Origin: Tabrizicola thermarum
GTDB taxonomy: Bacteria; Pseudomonadota; Alphaproteobacteria; Rhodobacterales; Rhodobacteraceae
DNA: 64,000 bases
Assembly (NCBI RefSeq): GCF_003574395.1
Contig: NZ_QMJY01000083.1
Coordinates: 248,001 to 312,000, forward strand
Direction of reading: 5' to 3'
The notes beneath the pieces are model-generated. The model was given only the letters and a program-made list of their open reading frames with translations. It made no database searches and was not told where the DNA came from. The position numbers and the translations under genes are program-made. Of this stretch, positions 23,675 to 32,558 are shown piece after piece. How positions within the stretch are numbered: the first letter of the stretch is position 1; every line of letters begins with the position of its first letter.

Positions 23675-24715
23675 ATGCAACGGATCACCCTGCCCCGCCC
23701 CGACGACTGGCACCTGCACCTGCGCGACGGCGCGATGCTGCGGGCCGTGCTGCCCGAAACCGCCCGGCACTTTGCCCGCGCGATCGTCATGCCGAACCTG
23801 GTGCCGCCGGTGGTGACGCCGGACGACGCCCTCGCCTACCGCGACCGCATCCTCGCCGCCCTGCCCGAGGGGATGAGCTTCCAGCCGCTGATGACGCTGT
23901 ATCTGACCGAGGGCACCGATCCTGCGGATGTGGAACGCGCGGCGGCCTCGGGGCTGGTGAAGGCGGTGAAACTTTACCCGGCGGGGGCCACGACGAATTC
24001 GCAGTCTGGGGTGCGCGATCTGACCCGGGTCATGCCGGTGCTGGAGACCATGGCCCGGATCGGCCTGCCGCTTTGCACCCACGGCGAGGTGACGGACCCG
24101 CAGGTGGACATCTTCGACCGCGAGGCGGTGTTCATCGACACGGTCCTCGACCCCCTGCGCCGTCGCCTGCCCGAACTGCGCGTGGTGATGGAGCATATCA
24201 CCACCGAGGAAGGCGTGGCCTATGCCGCCGATGGCGGGGATGGCCTTGCCGCGACGATCACCGCGCATCACCTGATCCTGAACCGCAACCACATCCTCGC
24301 GGGCGGCATCAGGCCGCATTACTACTGCCTGCCCGTGGCCAAGCGCGAAAAGCATCGGCTGGCCCTGCGCCGCGCCGCCACCTCGGGCAATCCGCGTTAC
24401 TTCCTCGGCACCGACAGCGCGCCGCATGTCGATGCGCTGAAGGAACATGCCTGCGGCTGCGCGGGCTGCTTCACCGCGACGAACACGCTGTCGCTGCTGG
24501 CGCATGTCTTCGAAGAGGAAGGTGCGCTGGACCGGCTGGAGGGGTTCACCTCGCGCCACGGGCCCGCCTTCTACCGTCTGCCGGTGAACGCGGGCACGAT
24601 CACCCTGGAAAAGCGGGCCGAACCCTGCACCTGGCCCGAGAAGATCCATGCCGAGCCCGGCCCCGTCACCGTCTTCAACCCCGGCTTCCCCGTGCACTGG
24701 CACGTTCTCCCCTGA
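23675..24715 (+). CDS. pyrC: Dihydroorotase
   Basis: Zinc amidohydrolase closing carbamoyl-aspartate to dihydroorotate in pyrimidine synthesis. The 346-residue protein is of the E. coli PyrC class: metal-binding HLH in [10 protein letters not shown] (about 10-19), the carbamylated lysine in [13 protein letters not shown] (near 100), further histidines in THGEV and MEHITT, and the catalytic aspartate in GTDSAPH. The start at 23675 gives the typical [16 protein letters not shown] opening; an ATG at 23615 would add a non-conserved extension. pyrE follows 86 bp downstream. Confidence 0.96.
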   Translation: MQRITLPRPDDWHLHLRDGAMLRAVLPETARHFARAIVMPNLVPPVVTPDDALAYRDRILAALPEGMSFQPLMTLYLTEGTDPADVERAAASGLVKAVKLYPAGATTNSQSGVRDLTRVMPVLETMARIGLPLCTHGEVTDPQVDIFDREAVFIDTVLDPLRRRLPELRVVMEHITTEEGVAYAADGGDGLAATITAHHLILNRNHILAGGIRPHYYCLPVAKREKHRLALRRAATSGNPRYFLGTDSAPHVDALKEHACGCAGCFTATNTLSLLAHVFEEEGALDRLEGFTSRHGPAFYRLPVNAGTITLEKRAEPCTWPEKIHAEPGPVTVFNPGFPVHWHVLP

Positions 24716-24801
24716 CCCGCTCCGCGTCGACTTCGTCGCTTGTCGCCGACGCGGAGAGCAGCCGGAAGCGCAACGCACGAGCCCGCCCGAAAGGACCCGA
24801 C

Positions 24802-25482
24802 ATGATCCCCTCGACCTATCCGCCGAAAGAGGAAATCGCCCGCCTCACCGCCCGCGCGCTCTTGGAGATCAAGGCCGTCCACTTCAACGCCGAGACGCCC
24901 TTCACGCTGGCGAGCGGATTGCCCAGCCCCACCTACATCGACTGCCGCAAGCTCATCAGCTACCCGCGCATCCGCTCTACGCTGATGGATTTCCTGGCCG
25001 TCACGGTCCTGCGCGAGGCCGGGTTCGAGGCCTTCGACAACATCGCGGGCGGAGAGACGGCGGGCATCCCCTTCGCGGCGCTGGTGGCCGAACGCCTTGC
25101 GCTGCCGATGACCTACGTCCGCAAGAAGCCCAAGGGCTATGGCCGCAACGCCCGGATCGAGGGCGCGATGACGCCCGGCCAGCGCGTCCTGCTGGTCGAG
25201 GACCTGACCACCGACGGCGGCTCGAAACTATCCTTCGTCGAGGCGATCCGCGAGACGGGCGCGACCTGCGGCCACACGGCGGTGATCTTCTACTACGGCA
25301 TCTTCCCCGACACCGAGGCGAAGCTTGGCGCGCATGGGGTGCGGCTGCACCACCTCTGCACCTGGTGGGACGTGCTGGCCGAGGCGCGGGCGCAAGGGTC
25401 CTTCGACGACAAGACCCTGGCCGAGGTGGAACGTTTCCTCAAGGCGCCCCGCGCCTGGCAGGATGCGCGAAAACCGGCCTGA
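24802..25482 (+). CDS. pyrE: Orotate phosphoribosyltransferase
   Basis: Transfers ribose-5-phosphate from PRPP to orotate, forming OMP. The 226-residue protein shows the PRPP motif [14 protein letters not shown] (about 132-145), the flexible-loop lysines in [15 protein letters not shown], and the N-terminal [18 protein letters not shown]. The ATG at 24802 follows AAAGGA with suitable spacing. It sits downstream of pyrC, making a small pyrimidine operon. A 10-bp stem (24720-24729 with 24747-24756) in the gap has no T-run, so it is a hairpin of unknown role. Confidence 0.96.
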   Translation: MIPSTYPPKEEIARLTARALLEIKAVHFNAETPFTLASGLPSPTYIDCRKLISYPRIRSTLMDFLAVTVLREAGFEAFDNIAGGETAGIPFAALVAERLALPMTYVRKKPKGYGRNARIEGAMTPGQRVLLVEDLTTDGGSKLSFVEAIRETGATCGHTAVIFYYGIFPDTEAKLGAHGVRLHHLCTWWDVLAEARAQGSFDDKTLAEVERFLKAPRAWQDARKPA

Positions 25483-25627
25483 CCGGGCGGAAGGCCGCCG
25501 GATTTCGGTGGGAAACCCTGTGGGCGCTTCTGGGGACAGCATCGCGCGACTCGATCCGTCCACAGGTCCGACGCGATATGTGGTAGGCTGACCCGCGACC
25601 TTTACAACCAGTTCGAATCGCCCCGCC

Positions 25628-25636
25628 TTGTCCACA
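25628..25636 (+). other. DnaA-box-like nonamer upstream of dnaB
   Basis: TTGTCCACA at 25628-25636 differs at one position from the DnaA consensus TTATCCACA, 64 bp before the dnaB start. A weaker relative, CCGTCCACA, lies near 25555-25563. DnaA control of the helicase gene is possible but such nonamers also occur by chance. Confidence 0.3.
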
Positions 25637-25700
25637 GGGTTGTTCCCGGATTGCCCGGCCCCCCCGGATAAGGCAGAGAAGGCAGCGGCAGGAGGCAGCA

Positions 25701-27182
25701 ATGAACGAGATAACCACCGTCAAGCCCCCGGAGGCAGAAGCGCTTCCCCACAATATCGAGGCAGAACAACAGCTTCTGGGCGCGATCCTCACCAACAACG
25801 ACATCTTCGACCGCGTGTCCTCGGTGGTGAAGGCCGAGCATTTCTTCGACCCCGTGCACCAGCGCATCTTCGAGATTGCTGCCGCGCGCATCCAGAAGAA
25901 CGCGCTGGCCTCGCCGGTGACGCTGAAGGCCTTTCTCGCGGACGATCCCGGCCTGAAGGACCTGGGCGGCCCGGCCTATCTGGTGCGGCTGGCAGGCGCG
26001 GCGATCTCGGCCTATGCGGCGCGGGACTATGCGCAGATGGTCTATGACCTGGCGGTGCGGCGCGAGCTGATCCAGCTGGGGCGGGACATCGCAGCGCAGG
26101 CGGCGAAGGTCGAGGTGGCCTCGGAGCCCAGGGACCAGATCATCGAGGCCGAACAGCGGCTTTACCGCCTGGGCGAACAGGGCGTGGCCGAGCGGGGATT
26201 TCAAAGCTTTCTCAAGGCTGTAACCGACGCCGTCAATGTTGCGAACGCGGCCTACCAGCGCGATGGCGGCCTTGCGGGCATTTCGACCGGCCTCATCGAC
26301 CTGGACAAGAAGCTGGGGGGGCTGCACCCTTCCGACCTTCTGATCCTTGCGGGGCGCCCGTCGATGGGCAAGACCTCGCTGGCCACGAACATCGCCTTCA
26401 ACATCGCCAAGGCGCACAAGCGCGGGCGCTTGCCGGACGGGACCGAAGGCTCGGTCGAGGGCGGTGTGGTCGGGTTCTTCTCGCTGGAGATGAGCGCCGA
26501 GCAGCTGGCCGCGCGCATCCTGTCCGAGGCCGCCGAAGTGCCCTCGGAACAGATCCGGCGCGGCGACATGACCGAGGCCGAATTCCGCCGTTTCGTCGAG
26601 GCCGCGAAGGCGCTTGAGGCCTGCCCGCTGTATATCGACGACACGCCCGCCCTGCCGATTTCACAGGTCGCGGCCCGGGCCCGACGACTGAAGCGGACGC
26701 ATGGGCTCGATGTCCTCATCATCGACTATCTCCAGCTTCTGAAAGGGTCCTCGAAGGACAACCGGGTGCAGGAGGTTTCCGAAATCACGCAAGGTCTCAA
26801 GGCGATAGCGAAGGAACTGAATATTCCGGTGATCGCGCTGTCGCAGCTGAGCCGCGCGGTGGAATCCCGCGACGACAAGCGGCCGCAGCTCAGCGACCTG
26901 CGCGAATCGGGGTCGATCGAGCAGGACGCCGATGTGGTCATGTTCGTCTTCCGCGAGGAATATTACCGCGAACGCGAAAAGCCCGGCGACCATGAGCTGG
27001 AGAAAATGGCCCAGTGGCAGGCGCTGATGGACTCGGTGCATGGCAAGGCCGAGGTCATCATCGGCAAGCAGCGCCACGGCCCCATCGGCACGGTGGAACT
27101 GTCGTTCGAGGGTCGGTTCACCCGCTTCGGCAATCTCGCCAGACCCTGGCAAGGCTCCGGGGGGCCGGACGTGGGCTTCTGA
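25701..27182 (+). CDS. dnaB: Replicative DNA helicase
   Basis: Hexameric helicase that unwinds the chromosome at the replication fork. The 493-residue protein has the DnaB N-terminal primase-interaction domain (about 18-125, LPHNIEAEQQLLGAIL) and a RecA-like motor with Walker A AGRPSMGKTS (217-226), Walker B VLIIDYLQLL and motif H4-type SQLSRAVESR. No intein is inserted. The start at 25701 has AGGAGG about 10 nt upstream. The preceding 218 bp hold DnaA-box-like sequences. The stop is followed by a dispersed repeat. Confidence 0.97.
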   Translation: MNEITTVKPPEAEALPHNIEAEQQLLGAILTNNDIFDRVSSVVKAEHFFDPVHQRIFEIAAARIQKNALASPVTLKAFLADDPGLKDLGGPAYLVRLAGAAISAYAARDYAQMVYDLAVRRELIQLGRDIAAQAAKVEVASEPRDQIIEAEQRLYRLGEQGVAERGFQSFLKAVTDAVNVANAAYQRDGGLAGISTGLIDLDKKLGGLHPSDLLILAGRPSMGKTSLATNIAFNIAKAHKRGRLPDGTEGSVEGGVVGFFSLEMSAEQLAARILSEAAEVPSEQIRRGDMTEAEFRRFVEAAKALEACPLYIDDTPALPISQVAARARRLKRTHGLDVLIIDYLQLLKGSSKDNRVQEVSEITQGLKAIAKELNIPVIALSQLSRAVESRDDKRPQLSDLRESGSIEQDADVVMFVFREEYYREREKPGDHELEKMAQWQALMDSVHGKAEVIIGKQRHGPIGTVELSFEGRFTRFGNLARPWQGSGGPDVGF

Positions 27183-27200
27183 TCGGCCATCCCTGCCGAT

Positions 27201-27236
27201 CTTGCCCTTTTTCCAAATACTCCCGCCGGAGGCGCC
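27201..27236 (+). repeat. Dispersed intergenic repeat, copy d (short form)
   Basis: TTGCCCTTTTTC, core CAAATACTCC, then CGCCGGAGGCG, a short GC palindrome. It is sense-oriented, 18 bp past the dnaB stop. Confidence 0.65.
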
Positions 27237-27357
27237 GCGGCCGGCCCTCCCGCGCCACGGTCGGGGGACAGGGCCCGCGACAGCGCCGGCCGAGGGGGCT
27301 CGATGCCCCCGAGGGCGGTCCTTCCCGCAGGCAGCCGGTCCGCGAGGGCCTGCGGGA

Positions 27358-29253
27358 TCAGCTGCGGGCGCGGATCGGATCGGCCAAAAGCCGCAGGCCG
27401 TTCAGAACCACCAGCAGCGTCCCGCCTTCGTGACCCAGCACGGCCAGCGGCAGCGGCAGTTCGAAGAACAGGCTTCCGGTGACCAGCACCACCATCGCGC
27501 CGATGGCGATGATCAGGTTCTGCCGGATCACGCCGGCGGCGCGGCGGGACAGGCGGCGCGCGGCGGCGAGTTTGCGCAAGTCATCGGCCATCAGCGCCAC
27601 ATCGGCAGCCTGCAAGGCCACCTCGCTGCCCGCAACCCCCATCGCCACACCCACATCAGCCCGCGCAAGGGCGGCAGCGTCGTTCACCCCGTCACCGATG
27701 AAGGCGACCTTGCCGCGCCGGGCCGCCGCATCGACCAGCGCGACCTTGTCGCCCGGCAGAAGGCCGGAATGGATCTCGCCCTTTGCCAGCCCCAACCGCC
27801 CGCCGATCCGGGCCGCCACCGGGGCGCGGTCTCCGGTCATCATCAGGATGTCGGTCTTTCCCCCCGCCTTCAGGTCGCGCAGCGCCTCGGCTGCCGTGGC
27901 GCGCGGCTCATCGGCCACCGTCACCGCCCCCAGAACCTGCGCGCCACGCCCGACGACGACCAGCGTTTCCGCGCCATCCGCCAGCGCGGCCAGCGCCGCA
28001 GGCAGCTCTGCCCCCATCGCCGCCAGCATCCGGGCATTCCCGGCCCAGACCGGCCCCACGTCATCGACCCCGGTGATCCCTTCGCTGGGATGCGCGCGCA
28101 CGTCACGGATGGTTTGCGGCGTGATGCCGCGCAAAGCCACCTCACGCCGGATCGCGGCGGCGATGGGGTGTTCGGACTGGGCCTCAAGACCGGCAAGGAG
28201 CGCGAGGAACCCGTTCTCCGCCCCCTCCAGCGCGACGACGTTGGTGACGGCCGCCTGTCCTGTCGTCAGCGTGCCGGTCTTGTCGAAGGCAAAGGTGCGG
28301 ACCTCGGCCAGCCCTTCCAGCGCCGCCCCGCCCTTGAACAGCACCCCGCCCCGCGCGGCCGCCGACAGCGCCGACAGGACTGCCGCGGGCACCGAGATGA
28401 CCACGGCGCAGGGCGAGGCCGCGACCAGCAGCGTCGCGGCGCGATACAGAGCCTCGCCCGCGTCATGGCCAAGGGCGCGGAAGCCGAACCAGGACAGGAT
28501 CGACCCCACCAGCACCGCCACCGTATAACGCTGGCCGAACCAGTCCGAGAACCGCTCGGACGGCGATTTCATCGCCTGCGCCTCGGTGACAAGGCGGATC
28601 ATCCGGGCGACCGTGCTGGTCGCAAGCCCGCGCACCACCTCGACCGTCAGGATGGCGTCAAGGTTCACCGTGGCCTCGTGAACCGGATCGCCGGGGGCCT
28701 TGCGGACGGGCGCCGATTCCCCGGTCACCGTGCTTTCGTCCAGATGCCCTTCCCCCAGCGCAATCCGGCCATCCACCGGCACCCGTGCGCCGGGGCGCAG
28801 GATCACCCGGTCGCCGGGAACAAGGGTTTCCACGGCGACTTCCCGAACGCCCTCCGGCCCTTCCAGAAACGCCGTCTCGGGGCGCAACTGCATCAGCGCC
28901 TCGACCGCACGTCGCGCCTTGCCCATCGAGCGGTGCTCCAGCGTCTCGGACAGCGAAAACAGCGCCAGCAGCACCGCCCCTTCCAGCGCCGCCCCGACCG
29001 CGGCCGCCGCCAGCGCCGCGACCACCATCAGCAGGTCGATGTCCAGCCGCCGTTCGGACCACAGCTCGTGCACGGCAGAGCGCAGGGGCGGCAAGCCGCC
29101 CGTCAGGTAAGAGAGCCCCAGCGCCGCCCAGACCAGACCCTGCGGCAAGGGCTGGATGAATTCGCTTAACGTCGCAAGGCCCAGACCGATCCAGCACAGG
29201 ATCGTGATGTAAAGATCGGCCTCTTCATCGGACGGGTCATGGGTGGCGGACAT
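27358..29253 (-). CDS. P1B-4-type metal-transporting P-type ATPase (CoaT/PfeT-like)
   Basis: Membrane ATPase exporting a transition metal. The 631-residue protein has the phosphorylated Asp324 in DKTGT, TGES in the actuator domain, GDGVNDAAAL, and the selectivity motifs SPC (280-282) instead of CPC and HEGGT (His608) in the last core helices. SPC plus HEGG(S/T)T defines subgroup P1B-4, whose members move Co(II), Fe(II) or Ni(II). There is no N-terminal heavy-metal-associated domain, also typical of P1B-4. The start at 29253 is divergent from alr. No metal sensor gene is adjacent. Confidence 0.92.
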   Translation of the reverse strand: MSATHDPSDEEADLYITILCWIGLGLATLSEFIQPLPQGLVWAALGLSYLTGGLPPLRSAVHELWSERRLDIDLLMVVAALAAAAVGAALEGAVLLALFSLSETLEHRSMGKARRAVEALMQLRPETAFLEGPEGVREVAVETLVPGDRVILRPGARVPVDGRIALGEGHLDESTVTGESAPVRKAPGDPVHEATVNLDAILTVEVVRGLATSTVARMIRLVTEAQAMKSPSERFSDWFGQRYTVAVLVGSILSWFGFRALGHDAGEALYRAATLLVAASPCAVVISVPAAVLSALSAAARGGVLFKGGAALEGLAEVRTFAFDKTGTLTTGQAAVTNVVALEGAENGFLALLAGLEAQSEHPIAAAIRREVALRGITPQTIRDVRAHPSEGITGVDDVGPVWAGNARMLAAMGAELPAALAALADGAETLVVVGRGAQVLGAVTVADEPRATAAEALRDLKAGGKTDILMMTGDRAPVAARIGGRLGLAKGEIHSGLLPGDKVALVDAAARRGKVAFIGDGVNDAAALARADVGVAMGVAGSEVALQAADVALMADDLRKLAAARRLSRRAAGVIRQNLIIAIGAMVVLVTGSLFFELPLPLAVLGHEGGTLLVVLNGLRLLADPIRARS

Positions 29254-29367
29254 CGGCGACGGCTCCCTCTGGCCAGGCAGCTTCGCCCGGTGGCAGCGGA
29301 AGGGCAAGCACCGGCCCTGACGGAGGTTTTCCCTTGACCCCGCTGCCGACCCGGTCGAAACAGCCGC

Positions 29368-30417
29368 ATGGCAAGCGGAACCCTGACCATTGATCTCGAT
29401 GCGATCGCCGCGAACTGGCGCGCGCTGGACCGGATGTCCGGCGCGGATGTGCAGACCGCAGCCGTCGTCAAGGCCGACGCCTACGGCCTGGGCGCATCGC
29501 GCGTGGCGCGCGCGCTGGCACAGGCAGGCGCGCGGCGGTTCTTCGTGGCCCAGGCCGAGGAAGGCGCTGCCGTCCGGCAGGCCCTGGGGCCCGGTCCGCA
29601 GATCGCGGTCCTGTCCGGCCATATGGCGGGCGATACCGAGATGATCCACGACCTCGACCTCACGCCGATGCTGAACAGCCTGGAGCAGATCACCCGGCAT
29701 CTGGAATCGCTGCCCGGCCACCCGTTCGGCGTGCAACTGGATACCGGCATGAACCGGCTGGGCGTCGAGATGCTGGAATGGCAGGCAGTGGCGCCGATCC
29801 TGGTCGAGGCGGGGCCGGAACTGTTGATGAGCCACCTTGCCTGCGCCGACGACCCCGACCATCCGATGAACGCGGCCCAGCTGAAGACCTTCCACGCGAT
29901 GACCGACGGCACCGGCCTGCCGCGCAGTCTGGCCGCGACCGGGGGCATCCTTCTGGGTCCGCGCTATCACTTCGACCTCACGCGGCCCGGCGTCGGCCTT
30001 TACGGCGGCCTGCCGCACCAGGCGGCGATCCCCGTCGTCACCCTGTCGCTGCCGGTGATCCAGACGCGTGAGGTCGCGGTGGGCGAGGCGGTGGGCTATG
30101 GCTGCACCTGGGTCGCCGAACGCCCGTCCGTCATCGCCACGGTCGCGGGCGGTTATGCCGACGGGCTGTTGCGCAGCCTTTCGGGTCAGGCGCAGCTTTG
30201 GGATGGCGACACGCCCTGCCCGCTGGTCGGCCGGGTCTCGATGGATCTCATCACCGTCGACGTCACCGACCTGCCGGAAGTGCCGCGCGCGCTGGACATC
30301 CTGGGCCCGAACCAGGGGGTCGATGCCCTGGCCGACATGGCGGGAAGCATCGGCTACGAGATCCTGACCGCGCTCGGGCCGCGCTATACCCGCCGCTATC
30401 AGGAACGCCGGGCATGA
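29368..30417 (+). CDS. alr: Alanine racemase
   Basis: PLP enzyme making D-alanine for peptidoglycan. The 349-residue protein shows the PLP lysine Lys35 in [10 protein letters not shown], the opposite-face catalytic tyrosine segment VGYGCTW, and the C-terminal [16 protein letters not shown]. The start [17 protein letters not shown] is normal. Its stop overlaps the mlaE-like start by ATGA, a coupling that suggests an envelope-related operon. The divergent gap to the metal ATPase is 114 bp. Confidence 0.96.
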   Translation: MASGTLTIDLDAIAANWRALDRMSGADVQTAAVVKADAYGLGASRVARALAQAGARRFFVAQAEEGAAVRQALGPGPQIAVLSGHMAGDTEMIHDLDLTPMLNSLEQITRHLESLPGHPFGVQLDTGMNRLGVEMLEWQAVAPILVEAGPELLMSHLACADDPDHPMNAAQLKTFHAMTDGTGLPRSLAATGGILLGPRYHFDLTRPGVGLYGGLPHQAAIPVVTLSLPVIQTREVAVGEAVGYGCTWVAERPSVIATVAGGYADGLLRSLSGQAQLWDGDTPCPLVGRVSMDLITVDVTDLPEVPRALDILGPNQGVDALADMAGSIGYEILTALGPRYTRRYQERRA

Positions 30418-31190
30418 CGGCGGTCCTCGGCGCGCTGGGTCGACCCGTCTTGCAGGCCGTGGCGGCGGTTGGCCGGATCGTCCTGTTCGCCGGGGCGATC
30501 CTTGGCCACATCCTGCGCCCGCCCTTCTACCTGCGCGAATTCGGCAGTGCGCTGTTGCAGATCGGCTGGTACTCGCTTCCGGTGGTCGGCCTGACCGCGA
30601 TCTTCACCGGCGGGGCGCTTGCCTTGCAGATCTATGCCGGCGGGTCGCGCTTCAACGCCGAATCCGTGGTCCCCTCCATCGTCGCCATCGGCATGACGCG
30701 CGAGCTTGGTCCCGTCCTGGGCGGCCTGATGGTCGCGGCCCGCGTCGCCTCCTCCATCGCGGCCGAGATCGGCACGATGAAGGTGACGGAACAGATCGAT
30801 GCGCTGGTCACCTTGTCAACCAACCCGCTGAAATACCTGGCCGTGCCCCGCGTCGTCGCCGCGACGCTGGCGATGCCCGTGCTGGTGGCCACCGGCGATG
30901 CCATCGGGATCATGGGCGGCTGGCTGGTGGGCATCACCCGGCTCGATTTCAACTCTGCCACCTATCTGAAGAACACGGCGGATTTCCTGCAGGCCTGGGA
31001 TGTGGGCTCGGGCCTGGTGAAGGGCGCGGTCTTCGGCTTCATCGTGGCGCTGATGGGCTGCTATCATGGCATGGCCTCGGCCCGCGGCGCGCAGGGCGTG
31101 GGCGCGGCGACCAAGGCGGCGGTCGTCTCCGCCTCGGTCCTGATCCTGGCGGCGAACTACGTCCTGACCGAGGTCTTCTTCACCTCATGA
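30414..31190 (+). CDS. mlaE: MlaE-type ABC transporter permease
   Basis: Inner-membrane permease of the Mla/Ttg2 phospholipid-transport family, 258 residues. The MlaE core [22 protein letters not shown], the loop [20 protein letters not shown] and [21 protein letters not shown] are all present with five to six helices. It acts with the ATPase encoded directly downstream (ATGA overlap) to move lipids between inner and outer membranes and keep outer-membrane asymmetry. No MlaD (MCE-domain) gene follows; that partner must be encoded elsewhere or be absent. Confidence 0.92.
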   Translation: MTAVLGALGRPVLQAVAAVGRIVLFAGAILGHILRPPFYLREFGSALLQIGWYSLPVVGLTAIFTGGALALQIYAGGSRFNAESVVPSIVAIGMTRELGPVLGGLMVAARVASSIAAEIGTMKVTEQIDALVTLSTNPLKYLAVPRVVAATLAMPVLVATGDAIGIMGGWLVGITRLDFNSATYLKNTADFLQAWDVGSGLVKGAVFGFIVALMGCYHGMASARGAQGVGAATKAAVVSASVLILAANYVLTEVFFTS

Positions 31191-31933
31191 TCGAACTGCG
31201 CGACGTCCACAAACGCTTTGGCAACAACCGGGTCCTGCAAGGGGTGAACCTGAGGGTAGCCTCGGGCACCTCGATGGTCATCATCGGCGGCTCGGGCACC
31301 GGAAAGTCGGTGCTTCTAAAATGCATCCTCGGCCTCATTCGACCCGACCGGGGCAGGATCACGCTGGACGGCCAGGACGTGATGCAGGCCGACCGCGACG
31401 CCTTCCTCGCCCGCTTCGGGATGCTGTTCCAGGGCGGGGCGCTGTTCGACTCGCTGCGCGTCTGGGAAAACGTCGCCTTCCGCCTCGTCCGCGGCCCGAA
31501 GGCGCTGCCGAAAGCGCAGGCCCGCGAGGTCGCCATCGAAAAGCTGCGCCGCGTGGGTCTGAAGCCCGAGGTCGCCGACCTCTTCCCGGCCGAACTGTCC
31601 GGCGGCATGCAGAAACGTGTCGGCCTTGCCCGCGCCATCGCGGCGGCGCCCGAGATCATCTTCTTCGACGAACCCACCACCGGCCTCGACCCGATCATGG
31701 CGGGCGTCATCAACGACCTGATCCGCGAGATCGTGGTCGAGATGGGCGCCACCGCGATGACCATCACGCACGACATGTCCTCGGTCCGCGCGATTGCCGA
31801 CACCGTCGCCATGCTGCACGGTGGCATCATTCGCTGGACCGGGCCGGTGGGCGAGATGGACGCGACCGACGATCCCTATGTGCAGCAGTTCATCCACGGT
31901 CGCGCCGATGGGCCGATTGAATCCGTCCGCTAG
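31187..31933 (+). CDS. mlaF: MlaF-type ABC transporter ATP-binding protein
   Basis: Cytoplasmic ATPase partner of the preceding permease, 248 residues. Walker A GGSGTGKSV (about 36-44), Q-loop MLFQGGALFDSLRVWENVAF, ABC signature LSGGMQKRVGLARA, Walker B IIFFDEPTTGLDP and the H-loop TITHDMSS are complete. The Q-loop and MQKR signature are characteristic of the Mla subgroup. It is translationally coupled to the permease; the stop is followed within 7 bp by a dispersed repeat. Confidence 0.94.
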   Translation: MIELRDVHKRFGNNRVLQGVNLRVASGTSMVIIGGSGTGKSVLLKCILGLIRPDRGRITLDGQDVMQADRDAFLARFGMLFQGGALFDSLRVWENVAFRLVRGPKALPKAQAREVAIEKLRRVGLKPEVADLFPAELSGGMQKRVGLARAIAAAPEIIFFDEPTTGLDPIMAGVINDLIREIVVEMGATAMTITHDMSSVRAIADTVAMLHGGIIRWTGPVGEMDATDDPYVQQFIHGRADGPIESVR

Positions 31934-31939
31934 CCTGCA

Positions 31940-31992
31940 TCTGCTCTTTTCGAAAAATACTCCACGGGGGTCCGGGGGTGTGAAACCCCCGG
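31940..31992 (+). repeat. Dispersed intergenic hairpin repeat, copy e
   Basis: CTGCTCTTTTCG, AAAAATACTCC, then CGGGGGTCCGGGGG, loop TGTGAAA and CCCCCGG (stem 31972-31978 with 31986-31992). It is sense-oriented and begins 6 bp after the mlaF stop. Confidence 0.75.
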
Positions 31993-32020
31993 CTTCGTCG
32001 CCATCCTGGGAGAGACGGCC

Positions 32021-32446
32021 GTGAAATACCTCAACCTTGCCCTCCTCGTCCTCTTCCCCGTCGCCTGGTTCGCGCCGCTGCTGCGGGCCGCGATCCTGCC
32101 GATCTTCGGGATGGACGAGATCAGCGTCATCACCGGCCTGCAATCGCTGTGGGGCTCGGACCCGGCCCTCGCGCTGATCGTGACGTTTCTGGCCATCTTC
32201 GCGCCCTACGCCAAGACCATCGGCCTTGCCCTTCTGCACTGGAACCTCATGTCCCCCAAGACGCTCCCGGCGCTGGAGATCCTCGGCAAGCTCGCCATGG
32301 CCGATGTCTTCCTGATCGCGCTCTACATCGTCGTCGTGAAGGGCGCGGGCCATGTCACGATCGAAACAGCCTGGGGTCTGTATCTCTTCACCGGCTGCAT
32401 CCTCGCGCAGGTCCTGGTGTCGTGGACGTCGAGACCGACCGTCTGA
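32021..32446 (+). CDS. PqiA-domain inner-membrane protein
   Basis: A 141-residue integral membrane protein with four hydrophobic segments (about 1-25, 45-75, 88-110, 115-138), resembling a single PqiA (paraquat-inducible protein A) domain; E. coli PqiA carries two such domains. Motifs seen include ALEILGKLAMADVFLIALYIV. PqiA/YebS-type proteins are the membrane partners of MCE lipid-transport tunnels, so its place 87 bp after mlaEF fits a lipid-trafficking role. The zinc-finger-like cysteine pairs of longer PqiA proteins are missing here. Confidence 0.8.
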   Translation: MKYLNLALLVLFPVAWFAPLLRAAILPIFGMDEISVITGLQSLWGSDPALALIVTFLAIFAPYAKTIGLALLHWNLMSPKTLPALEILGKLAMADVFLIALYIVVVKGAGHVTIETAWGLYLFTGCILAQVLVSWTSRPTV

Positions 32447-32558
32447 GAGAAGCGCGCCCCGAAATCCTCCCTCCAGGACTCTGCCAAGAGTTTTCCCTGG
32501 AATTCTTGTCGCCGTATCGCCTTGATACTGCCCAAAAGTCCGGCCACTGTCGCCCGCG

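Noticed and set aside
24720-24756. Attenuator between pyrC and pyrE
   Set aside because: A 10-bp stem with a 17-nt loop exists but lacks a T-run and a leader peptide; kept only as a hairpin note.
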